A DNA stretch of 5,532 bases, from the NCBI GenBank assembly GCA_913061335.1, contig CAJXTP010000196.1:1-5532 (forward strand), given 5' to 3'. A model generated the notes under the pieces. The model did not search any database. It saw nothing but the letters and a program-made list of their open reading frames with translations, and was not told the DNA's origin. Positions 1 to 5,062 of this stretch are shown piece by piece. This DNA is from an uncultured Loktanella sp. GTDB lineage: Bacteria > Pseudomonadota > Alphaproteobacteria > Rhodobacterales > Rhodobacteraceae. Positions within the stretch are counted from its first letter, which is position 1. Every line of letters begins with the position of its first letter. A program made the translations under genes and the position numbers.

Positions 1-216
1 GAAAACAGCCGCCTGAATTCTACGGCTGGACCCCATCAAAAATGGGGGGATTACCCGTTGGACCGATTTTCGAAGCACATTTTCTATGCTGAGAAAATCA
101 TCTTGGATTCAACCACTTCCATTCATACGAAAGCATCTAATGAGTGGGTGTGCAGATTGAGCGATATCGACAAACACAAATTAATTTTAGGAACGTCTAA
201 TGCCTGGACTTTTTGA
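1..216 (+). CDS. C-terminal part of an unrecognised protein (5' end outside window)
   Basis: Frame 1 is open from the first base to a TGA at 214-216 and gives 71 residues with no ATG, so this is the 3' end of a longer gene. The composition is protein-like and mixed (Trp, Tyr, His and charged residues), ending ILGTSNAWTF. I do not recognise the family. The D-x6-G-T-S-N stretch near the end faintly recalls the second half of a phospholipase D HxK motif, but the H-x-K spacing is wrong, so no function is assigned. Its last 17 bases overlap the start of the next ORF (ATG at 200) in another frame, which suggests co-transcription and probably translational coupling. The continuously open frame and the overlap with a gene that has its own ribosome binding site support it being real. 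Confidence 0.6.
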   Translation, partial: ENSRLNSTAGPHQKWGDYPLDRFSKHIFYAEKIILDSTTSIHTKASNEWVCRLSDIDKHKLILGTSNAWTF

Positions 217-466
217 CACGAATGGAAGACCTCCCCGAGAATTGCTTCAATATCTTTGGTTACAAGTGGCGGCCAACAACCGCCGATTGGCGGTTGTTGC
301 CGACAGGTTGGCGGCAGGAGCGCTTACAAACGCAAATCAGAAACAATTTGATGATTTGCTTGCGCAGCAGGACAAGCTGCTCGACGTAGCTGGCGAACTT
401 CAGAAAAGCCTTGAGCAAGTTCACGTTGAGCTTGGATTGCGCCTGCCTACCCAAAACTCCAGCTAA
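200..466 (+). CDS. small helical hypothetical protein (88 aa)
   Basis: Complete ORF of 88 codons. An AGGAA ribosome binding site at 189-193 lies 6 bases before the ATG, inside the 3' end of the upstream gene, so the two genes overlap by 17 bp and are probably translated from one message. I do not recognise the protein. From about residue 13 to 78 it is rich in Leu, Ala, Gln, Asn and Asp in heptad-like patterns (for example QKQFDDLLAQQDKLLDV) and has no helix breakers, so a helical hairpin or short coiled coil is likely. There is no signal peptide, membrane segment or cysteine motif. A small soluble partner or regulator of the upstream protein is plausible but is inference. No clear terminator follows. 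Confidence 0.6.
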   Translation: MPGLFDTNGRPPRELLQYLWLQVAANNRRLAVVADRLAAGALTNANQKQFDDLLAQQDKLLDVAGELQKSLEQVHVELGLRLPTQNSS

Positions 467-549
467 ACGCCTGACGGTTTGCTCCTGCATTGCAGTAAGC
501 GAACACATTAAATGGTGAATATACAGTATCAAAATGTCCATATATCAAT

Positions 550-569
550 TGCAACACCAATGTGTTGCA
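550..569. repeat. perfect inverted repeat, possible operator
   Basis: TGCAACAC (550-557) and GTGTTGCA (562-569) are perfect 8-bp arms around a CAAT centre. No T-run follows on either strand, so it is not an intrinsic terminator. A TATAAG hexamer (576-581) begins 7 bases downstream and could be a -10 box for the gene at 691. The only -35-like hexamer (TTGCAA, 549-554) is 21 bp away, which is too far for a good sigma70 promoter. The position between two genes, next to a -10-like hexamer, fits a binding site for a dimeric repressor, but the regulator is unknown. Confidence 0.4.
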
Positions 570-690
570 CTCAATTATAAGTTGTCGTCTAACTTAACGA
601 TGACTTTTTAGGATTTGTGATTTTTTAAATGATTGCTCGGCCAACCCCGCGACATTCTCCTCCCCCGCTTAATGAAGCGAGCGATCGCGC

Positions 691-1497
691 ATGACTGATG
701 ATTGGGGTGATCTAGCTGGCAAGGGGTTCGAACTGTTCCCGATCAGTCGAATGGACCGCGCGCTTTCTTTCATAGAAGAAGACAGGGATCTCCAAGCCCA
801 ACTTTACGCCATCAGGGGGGCGCTTAAACGCAGCAAGGCAGTCGAGGCGGAAATAATCGAAAAAATACGCAACATGGATATAGAGATCGATTCCTACCAT
901 CGGGATAGCGATAATTTTGAAGATCACGCGATGATGCATATGGAAGATTTTCGAGGCGATTTGCTACAAAGGTCCGTCTACTCTGATGCCGCGAATTCTA
1001 TGTCGGCGGTGGGAATGTTGGCACCTTTCATCGAGTCACTTTTCGTTGCATTGTTTGAAGAACTTCGAAAGATTGCAGTGCCTAACGCACAAGCCGACCC
1101 ACGCAGTCAGGCACTCCAGACCCTTTACTGGAACCCGCAATTGGTAATCAAGAATGGGGAAATTGGAAATGACCTCGTTCGAGGTATCCAGGAATTGGCA
1201 AAGGTTGTGGGTTTGGAGCCCTTTTTACCCAACCGATATGACGAGACGCTGACCGCCTTGTTCGCCTATCGGAACAACATGTTTCACAATGGGTTTGAGT
1301 GGCCAAATGATAAGGTGGAAAGGTTTCAAAGCAGGATCCAAAATAAGCATTGGCCATCAACATGGTTTCAGCATTCATCCAAAAATGACGTCCCATGGAT
1401 TTATTACATGAGCGAAGAATTCATCCAGCACTGCCTAAAGCTGATTGATCAAGTTCTTGATGGCGTTGGCGAGTATCTAGAAGAACGCGATGCATAG
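691..1497 (+). CDS. HEPN-like domain protein (268 aa), possible defence RNase
   Basis: Complete ORF. ATG 691 is the first possible ATG because an in-frame TGA lies at 673-675; no strong ribosome binding site precedes it, so the exact start is less certain than the gene. The N-terminal 85 or so residues are charged and helical (about 25-65 could form a coiled coil). The rest is helical, with a hydrophobic stretch at about 106-122. The key feature is R194-N-N-M-F-H199 in the context FAYRNNMFHNGFEWP. This fits the HEPN signature R-x4-6-H with a polar residue after Arg, the known catalytic motif of many HEPN RNases in toxin-antitoxin, Abi and CRISPR effectors. The placement after a predicted helix and in the C-terminal third also fits. 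No second domain, partner antitoxin or nucleotidyltransferase is next to it. Nuclease activity is inferred from one motif; the family is not otherwise recognised. Confidence 0.75.
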   Translation: MTDDWGDLAGKGFELFPISRMDRALSFIEEDRDLQAQLYAIRGALKRSKAVEAEIIEKIRNMDIEIDSYHRDSDNFEDHAMMHMEDFRGDLLQRSVYSDAANSMSAVGMLAPFIESLFVALFEELRKIAVPNAQADPRSQALQTLYWNPQLVIKNGEIGNDLVRGIQELAKVVGLEPFLPNRYDETLTALFAYRNNMFHNGFEWPNDKVERFQSRIQNKHWPSTWFQHSSKNDVPWIYYMSEEFIQHCLKLIDQVLDGVGEYLEERDA

Positions 1498-1732
1498 GCG
1501 GCAGCGACCGTCAGGTTCAGCGAGCCGCGCCGCGAGGTTCTGGATGATTGAACAATTTCAGCTAAGGACCGTCAGTGCTTGCCTCTGACTGGCCGCATCT
1601 TGCTAAACAATCCGTAAATAGATAGTTTTCCTAAGATTGGTCTCGACTAGAAATGTCTCTTGTCTCGCCGCGCGCAAGCTCGGTAACAATGCATGAAATC
1701 AATGGGTTTTACGCCGTTAACCGTTAAAAACT

Positions 1733-1736
1733 GGAG
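1733..1736 (+). promoter_or_regulatory. ribosome binding site of the truncated ATPase gene
   Basis: GGAG lies 6 bases before ATG 1743. The well-placed site shows that ATG 1743 was the genuine start of an ATPase gene before it was truncated, so a 40-residue peptide could still be made. Confidence 0.6.
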
Positions 1737-1742
1737 CACAAA

Positions 1743-1865
1743 ATGCTTAGATCTCTAAGAGTGGAAAACTTCAAGGCATGGCGAGATACCGGTGATGTCA
1801 GACTTGCGCCGCTAACGATTTTTTTCGGTGTCAATAGTGCCGGCAAGAGTAGTTTGCGCGCCTGA
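1743..1865 (+). pseudogene. N-terminal stub of an AAA/SMC-type ATPase
   Basis: The 40-codon reading frame starts MLRSLRVENFKAW, the typical opening of RecF/SMC-like AAA ATPases (the AAA_15/AAA_21 and OLD-type group), followed by LTIFFG and a complete Walker A motif G29-V-N-S-A-G-K35-S36. The family normally has several hundred residues, with Walker B, signature and often a nuclease or DUF domain. Here the frame stops at TGA 1863 three residues after Walker A, so only the first ATP-binding strand and P-loop remain and the product cannot be a working ATPase. The ribosome binding site and start are intact, so truncation is more likely a deletion than pseudogene drift. The break lies at about 1855-1866, just upstream of the AbiE operon. 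Such ATPases are common in defence islands, so the stub may be the relic of a neighbouring defence system. Confidence 0.8.
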
Positions 1866-1866
1866 A

Positions 1867-1944
1867 ATGTTAACAGGTACGGAGATAGCGGAGCTGATCG
1901 CCGCAATCGAGTTGATGCGGCGCATCCAAGTGATTAGGTTGTGA
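1867..1944 (+). pseudogene. possible 3' remnant of a deleted gene (25-codon open frame)
   Basis: From ATG 1867, in the +1 frame relative to the ATPase stub, 25 codons run to TGA 1942-1944. The peptide contains IAELIAAIELMRRIQVIRL, an amphipathic helix of natural-looking composition. It has no ribosome binding site, and the frame is also open upstream through the ATPase P-loop region. The simplest reading is that this is the tail of the gene on the far side of the deletion that truncated the ATPase, but it is short enough to be chance. Its stop codon touches the first operator repeat of the AbiE operon. Confidence 0.25.
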
Positions 1945-1945
1945 T

Positions 1946-1972
1946 GTCCGAAATATGCAGCATTTTTCGGAC
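1946..1972. promoter_or_regulatory. AbiE operator, distal inverted repeat (IR1)
   Basis: GTCCGAA (1946-1952) and TTCGGAC (1966-1972) are perfect 7-bp arms with a 13-bp spacer (8-bp arms if the next A/T pair is counted). The same 7-13-7 layout recurs 35 bp downstream. Paired inverted repeats before abiEi are the known binding sites of AbiEi in the streptococcal AbiE system, where the antitoxin represses its own operon cooperatively. The same role is inferred here. Confidence 0.7.
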
Positions 1973-1980
1973 TCGCATTC

Positions 1981-2007
1981 GTCCGAAGCTTGTAGTATAT
2001 TTCGGAC
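1981..2007. promoter_or_regulatory. AbiE operator, start-proximal inverted repeat (IR2)
   Basis: GTCCGAA (1981-1987) and TTCGGAC (2001-2007) repeat the arms of the distal operator with the same 13-bp spacer. The last base touches the antitoxin ATG at 2008. A TAGTATATT stretch inside the spacer (1993-2001) is the most likely -10 region; a TATATT box at 1996-2001 would place transcription start at about the ATG itself. Bound repressor would therefore cover the -10 region and the start. The outermost arms of the two repeats also form a 13-bp perfect inverted match (1944-1956 with 1997-2009). Confidence 0.7.
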
Positions 2008-2673
2008 ATGACAGATGCCGCTCAAACCAAAACATTGCCAGATCGCCTCCGCGCGCGCATAAATGATGCGCCGCGCCAAGTGTGGACCCCGGCCGATTTT
2101 GCCGACATCGGCGGTCGCGATGCTATCGACAAAGCGCTGCAACGCATGGTCACGTCCGGTCAGCTGCGTCGCATTGAGCGCGGGCTCTACGACAAGCCAG
2201 CTCAGAATGCACTGACAGGAAAATCAACTGTACCAGACTACCGCGCTGTCATCGATGCAATCGCGCGCCGTGATCAAGTCCGCTGGCTGATCGATGGCAT
2301 GACCGCAGCAAACACACTTGGTCTTACCAACGCTGTGCCAGCTAAAATCGAGGTGCTGGTCGATGCACGGCTCAAGCCGGTCACATTGGGCAATCAAAAG
2401 ATCGTCTTCAAACATGCGGCTCCAAGTCGTCTGTATTGGGCTGGGCGGCCTGGCATGTACCTGGTGCAGGCCTTGCATTGGCTTCATGACGTCATGTCGA
2501 ATGATGTAGAAGGGGAGGCTGTTCGCAAAACTGTCCGGCGTCTGCTTGCCAATAAGGAAACGGGTCCGGCTCTTTTGGATGATTTGAAGGGGGGCCTTTC
2601 CGCCATGCCGATCTGGATGCAGGATATTTTGCGTGCGCCTCTGTTTGATGCCGCAGAGGGAGATCAAGGATGA
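2008..2673 (+). CDS. abiEi: AbiEi-like antitoxin and autorepressor (DUF6088-type), type IV TA
   Basis: 221 residues. Residues about 24-64 form a winged helix-turn-helix typical of AbiEi antitoxins: W26-TPADF, then IGGRDAIDKALQRMV as the recognition region, then GQLRRIERGLYDKP as the wing. The C-terminal part (about 75-221) matches the all-round layout of the DUF6088/AbiEi antitoxin domain (VRWLIDGMTAANTLGL, then a basic KPVTLGNQKIVFKHAAPS segment). The N-terminal domain should bind the two inverted repeats directly upstream and repress the operon; the C-terminal domain antagonises the toxin. In this TA type the antitoxin does not bind the toxin stably. ATG 2008 is the first possible start (in-frame TAG at 1993-1995) and has no ribosome binding site, so translation may be leaderless. 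The stop overlaps the next ATG as ATGA, a standard toxin-antitoxin coupling. GC is visibly higher than in the genes to the left. Confidence 0.88.
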   Translation: MTDAAQTKTLPDRLRARINDAPRQVWTPADFADIGGRDAIDKALQRMVTSGQLRRIERGLYDKPAQNALTGKSTVPDYRAVIDAIARRDQVRWLIDGMTAANTLGLTNAVPAKIEVLVDARLKPVTLGNQKIVFKHAAPSRLYWAGRPGMYLVQALHWLHDVMSNDVEGEAVRKTVRRLLANKETGPALLDDLKGGLSAMPIWMQDILRAPLFDAAEGDQG

Positions 2674-3710
2674 GCACCGCAGGTTTTCAGAAGATCATTG
2701 CTGCCAGTGCTGCAGATCGTGCTGATCTGTTTCTCACTACTGCCAATAGGCTTGGCGCGCCGCTGATCAATATCGAGAAAGACTTCTGGGTCTGCTGGAC
2801 GCTGAATGCGCTCTACCATCGGCTTCCTGCTGGTGGCCCACGGCTCCTGTTCAAAGGGGGGACATCCCTCTCAAAGACCTACGGTTTGATTGATAGATTT
2901 TCCGAAGACATCGATGTGACCGTCTTTCGCGATGATCTTGGCCATGGGGCATCGCCCGAGGAGCTGGCCGCGCTTTCAGGTAAGAAGCGCAAAGCGGCCA
3001 TTGAGGCGATCCAGAGTGATTGCCAAGCTTATATTACGGGACCGCTTCTTGAGGCGTTATCCCTGCTGATCGCCGAGGACACAGGCGGCGAGGGTCGGAT
3101 TGAAATCGATCCTGATGACGGCACGGGACAGACGCTGCTTGTCTGGTACCCACGGGTCGACAGCTCCGACACGGGATATGTTCAGGCGGCTGTCAAAATC
3201 GAGTCCGGCGCGAAATCAGCCCTCGACCCCAATAGTCCGCAGTTGATCCGGCCGTACATTTCAGACGACTTGGCCGGCATCGATCTTGATGTCCCAGACG
3301 TTCGAACGATTGATGCAGAGCGCACCTTTTGGGACAAGGTCGTCATCTTGCACGGGCTACGGAACTGGTTCGATACACGCGGTGAGCTGAAGCAGGACGG
3401 GCAGCGCATCTCGCGCCACTACTACGATTTGCATTGCATGTTGGATACTGAAACAGGCAAAGGCGCTGTGGCAGACCTTGAGCTTGGTCGGGATTGTGTG
3501 GCCCACGCAAAGACATTTTTTAACCGTCCTGACTTCAATCTCGCCACCGCAGAACCCGGAACGTTTTCGCTCGTACCACCTGAGGACATGGCCGCACGGT
3601 TGGTCGGTGACTACAAAAATACCGAGGCTATGATCTTCGGTGAGGCTCCATCCTTTGAGGCAATTCTGGCATCGATTGGGGCGCTTGAAGCACAATTGAA
3701 TCGACCATAA
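2670..3710 (+). CDS. abiEii: AbiEii/AbiGii-family nucleotidyltransferase toxin
   Basis: 346 residues, close to the usual size of the family. The nucleotidyltransferase core is clear: FKGGTSLSKTYGLIDRFSEDIDV, given here in two parts, with GGTSL at 63-67 (phosphate-binding Gly-Ser) and D80-x-D82 as metal-binding acids after RFSE. Further family motifs follow: VKIESG with K175, AERTFWDKVVILHGL with E217, W221 and K223, and SRHYYDLHCML with R249, Y251 and D253. All expected catalytic residues are present, so the enzyme looks active. AbiEii-type toxins transfer nucleotides onto RNA; related MenT enzymes modify tRNA acceptor ends. Growth arrest or abortive infection is the known outcome, while the exact substrate here is unknown. 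It overlaps abiEi by 4 bp (ATGA), and GAGGGAGATCAAGG upstream supplies ribosome binding. Expression should follow the operator upstream of abiEi. No strong hairpin terminator follows the stop. Confidence 0.93.
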   Translation: MSTAGFQKIIAASAADRADLFLTTANRLGAPLINIEKDFWVCWTLNALYHRLPAGGPRLLFKGGTSLSKTYGLIDRFSEDIDVTVFRDDLGHGASPEELAALSGKKRKAAIEAIQSDCQAYITGPLLEALSLLIAEDTGGEGRIEIDPDDGTGQTLLVWYPRVDSSDTGYVQAAVKIESGAKSALDPNSPQLIRPYISDDLAGIDLDVPDVRTIDAERTFWDKVVILHGLRNWFDTRGELKQDGQRISRHYYDLHCMLDTETGKGAVADLELGRDCVAHAKTFFNRPDFNLATAEPGTFSLVPPEDMAARLVGDYKNTEAMIFGEAPSFEAILASIGALEAQLNRP

Positions 3711-4080
3711 CATTGTGACCTTGAAGTAGCCTTTGGGTTTTTTGAGGGGGCTTGGTTGACGTGTGGTTTGCAGCAACTTCGCATTTGAGCGTGTGATACA
3801 GCCCTCTTTCGCCTGCAGGAAAACTGATGAGAGACGGTTCAATTCTTCACCGCGTTGTGCTCTTCCCATTGACCTGTTGGCCCATCAGATCGCTAGCCCG
3901 GAGGCGAGCGGGCTGCAACGCTTGGGCAAGGTTTCTGGACGGCTGACGCCTTGCGCACTGCTTTGCATCGCCCACAACAAACATCGCCCTTCACGTGCTC
4001 CATTTCATTGCGCCCCAAGTTGGGTGCAGCCCGCTCTGATGCCTCCGGTCTTTTCCACGATCCGTCCAACGACGATCAAT
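3711..4080. other. gene-poor stretch after the AbiE operon
   Basis: No convincing gene in 370 bases. Several frames stay open, including a GTG-started one on the plus strand from 3763, but none has a ribosome binding site or a protein-like composition. A T-run (3738-3743) after GGG lies about 30 bp past the toxin stop but has no good stem. A modest hairpin, AGCCCG (3895-3900) with CGGGCT (3909-3914), has an 8-base loop and no T-run. The stretch could be degraded coding sequence. Confidence 0.5.
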
Positions 4081-4095
4081 GGAAAGGATCACAAC

Positions 4096-4146
4096 ATGTC
4101 ATACGAACACCCGAGTACGGGCTATTTACCGTGCTGTTCTTGGTAG
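4096..4146 (+). CDS. possible 16-codon micro-ORF ending in the tRNA-like element
   Basis: GGAAAGGA (4081-4088) lies 7 bases before ATG 4096 and is a good ribosome binding site. The peptide is MSYEHPSTGYLPCCSW, ending in a Cys-Cys-Ser-Trp tail. Its last codon TGG and stop TAG coincide with the complement of the CCA end and acceptor stem of the minus-strand tRNA-like element. It could be a genuine micro-protein, a leader peptide, or the front of a gene cut when the tRNA-like element or its host insertion arrived. The evidence is only the initiation site. Confidence 0.3.
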   Translation: MSYEHPSTGYLPCCSW

Positions 4147-4231
4147 GAGACGCGGGTAACGATCCCGCCCGTCTACGCTTATCTGGCGCTCCGGGCTTAT
4201 AAGACCCAGCCGCACACCTGTGCTGTCTCCC
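4141..4231 (-). tRNA. tRNA-like element, type II, UAU anticodon, short Sec-like D loop
   Basis: Read on the minus strand from 4231. The acceptor GGGAGAC (4231-4225) pairs with GTCTCCT (4151-4145), 7 bp including one G-U, followed by discriminator A (4144) and an encoded CCA (4143-4141). The T arm is perfect: GCGGG, loop ATCGTTA, CCCGC (4168-4152). The D arm is GCAC-AGGT-GTGC, with only 4 loop bases. The anticodon arm is TGGGT, CTTATAA, GCCCG, with U33 and A37-A38 in place and anticodon UAU, which would read AUA. A 23-base variable region can form a small hairpin. The 4-base D loop and the GTG-GC-GGCTGG segment resemble tRNA-Sec, whereas the A discriminator and anticodon fit Ile rather than Ser or Sec. 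The T loop has A54 and U58 instead of the usual T54 and A58, so it may be a decayed, regulatory or otherwise non-standard tRNA. Confidence 0.6.
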
Positions 4232-4345
4232 AAAAAGTTGGTTGATCAGCGTATGAGGTGAGGCGGCAGATTGCGGCAAAGGGTCAGGTTCAGGAGATTG
4301 GTCAAAGGGATTATCCGATACGACATAATACATGCACAGCATTGT

Positions 4346-4361
4346 CGCCCCTCGTGGGGCG
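4346..4361. repeat. GC-rich hairpin CGCCCC-TCGT-GGGGCG
   Basis: Perfect 6-bp arms around a 4-base loop, with no T-run on either side. On the minus strand the 3' arm (GAGGGGCG) lies just before ATG 4342 of an 88-codon open frame that runs through the tRNA-like element. That frame is probably not a gene, but the hairpin would hide its ribosome binding site. Otherwise its role is unknown. Confidence 0.35.
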
Positions 4362-4401
4362 TTCAGCGTCGTGCAGGTATGAGTGCGTAAATCTTTGACA
4401 T

Positions 4402-4418
4402 GGTCGCAACATGCGACC
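4402..4418. repeat. perfect palindrome GGTCGCA-ACA-TGCGACC
   Basis: 7-bp perfect arms with a 3-base centre. A consensus -35 hexamer TTGACA (4395-4400) ends one base before it, but no -10 box follows at 16-18 bp. A bound regulator or partition-type protein is possible; in RNA it would form a tight hairpin. No other copy is seen in the window. Confidence 0.4.
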
Positions 4419-4524
4419 GCATCGCTGCGCCGTCAAGTCTTCAATTCACATGCATTCGGCTGTGAAAGAACATCCAGAACAACACCCTCTGATGTGAAAA
4501 TTCTCCCCGTCCCCGCGATCTCGA

Positions 4525-4553
4525 TTGACACAACCAAAAAGTGTCTCTATAAA
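4525..4553 (+). promoter_or_regulatory. strong sigma70-type promoter
   Basis: TTGACA (4525-4530), exactly 17 bp, then TATAAA (4548-4553): a perfect -35 and a 5-of-6 -10 at ideal spacing. Transcription should start at about 4560. No long gene follows, so it probably drives a non-coding RNA or a leader ending at the intrinsic terminator at 4773-4804. This is the best promoter in the window. Confidence 0.75.
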
Positions 4554-4559
4554 TCGCCC

Positions 4560-4804
4560 TATGAACATGAACACACATATCACCCTCACCGTCGTCCGGT
4601 TGATAGGCTAGTCCTCCCGGATTGGGTGATGAATATCGTTCTGTTTTTCTCCTCTTACTTTTGAACTTTCGCTAACGAATCATAGTTCTTTTGGCCTTTG
4701 CCAAATCGACGTTTCGCCGGCCTGATGTTCACCTGAAGAGAGTTTTCCAGAAATATTTTTTCCAAGGACCGGGCCGCATTGTGTTTTTCACATGCGGCTT
4801 TTTT
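4560..4804 (+). ncRNA. candidate structured small RNA (about 245 nt)
   Basis: A near-consensus promoter and a strong intrinsic terminator bracket this stretch, with no credible gene between them. The 5' part folds into nested stems: ATCACCC (4579-4585) with GGGTGAT (4624-4630), TCCGG (4595-4599) with CCGGA (4617-4621), and AGG (4605-4607) with CCT (4613-4615). A pyrimidine-rich single-stranded run (about 4638-4665) follows and could bind Hfq or a target RNA. A possible 16-codon ORF starts at ATG 4561, right at the expected transcription start. I do not recognise a known RNA family (it is not tmRNA, SRP RNA or RNase P). The transcript could be shorter, ending in the T-rich run near 4645, or the unit could be the 5' leader of a lost gene. 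Confidence 0.45.
4773..4804 (+). terminator. strong rho-independent terminator
   Basis: GCCGCAT (4773-4779) pairs with ATGCGGC (4792-4798). GTG/CAC continues the stem with one bulged T, around a TTTTT loop, and TTTTTT (4799-4804) follows directly. It ends plus-strand transcripts, most likely the RNA started at about 4560. Confidence 0.85.
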
Positions 4805-5050
4805 CTTTGGTGCCCTCCGGGAAATCGGGACAGAAGACTGTCTGTTGTGGTGTGTTTGCCTTCTGACCCCAAGTGGTCGTGGTGGCGCCGGTTTCAAAGA
4901 TGTTGTGAATTATGGATGCTAGTTCTGTTTTCACAAGCCATTGAAAAACAACAGTTATACCTTCTTCACCGATAGATTTACCGCTATGTTTAAGACGCGC
5001 TTAAATACTGTAAATTTCTGATCGCGATAGTTTTCGCATCACCCAACGAA
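4805..5050. other. non-coding spacer with small palindromes
   Basis: No credible gene. The 94-codon open frame that crosses 4691-4975 runs through the terminator and is Trp/Cys/Phe-rich, so it is rejected. TTTAAG-ACGCG-CTTAAA (4989-5005) and ATCGCGAT (5021-5028) are small palindromes ahead of the well-initiated four-codon ORF at 5063 and may be regulatory. An AT-rich stretch at 4940-5020 could hold its promoter, but no clear -35/-10 pair is visible. Confidence 0.4.
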
Positions 5051-5056
5051 GAGGAG
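5051..5056 (+). promoter_or_regulatory. strong ribosome binding site GAGGAG
   Basis: Near-perfect Shine-Dalgarno six bases before ATG 5063. It is the strongest translation signal in the right half, yet the frame it serves ends after four codons, which is why it is listed. Confidence 0.7.
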
Positions 5057-5062
5057 CTCACC

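Noticed and set aside
145..216. Phospholipase D-like HxK...D-x6-GTSN pattern in the left partial gene
   Set aside because: The spacing between H-x-K and the Asp is far too long for the PLD motif, so the match is probably chance.
2224..2667. 147-codon minus-strand ORF
   Set aside because: Complete shadow of the AbiEi gene on the other strand; no ribosome binding site or motif.
3357..3869. 170-codon minus-strand ORF
   Set aside because: More than half lies antisense to the AbiEii toxin, whose motifs are certain. The part outside the toxin gene has no recognisable domain.
3763..4146. 127-codon plus-strand ORF after the AbiE operon
   Set aside because: GTG start without a ribosome binding site, a Cys/Pro/Arg-rich composition, and overlap with a better supported micro-ORF and the tRNA-like element. 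It looks like a chance open frame.
3951..4202. 83-codon plus-strand ORF ending LVGDAGNDPARLRLSG
   Set aside because: This tail is the typical false translation of the antisense strand of a tRNA; it supports the tRNA-like call, not a protein.
4076..4342. 88-codon minus-strand ORF with a GAGGGG before its ATG
   Set aside because: It runs straight through the tRNA-like element, its ribosome binding site sits in a hairpin, and the protein has no motif. A real gene is possible but less likely than the RNA.
4560..4804. tmRNA, SRP RNA or RNase P RNA as the identity of the transcript
   Set aside because: None of their conserved core sequences is present.
4691..4975. 94-codon plus-strand ORF
   Set aside because: It crosses the strong intrinsic terminator at 4773-4804 and is unusually rich in Trp, Cys and Phe.
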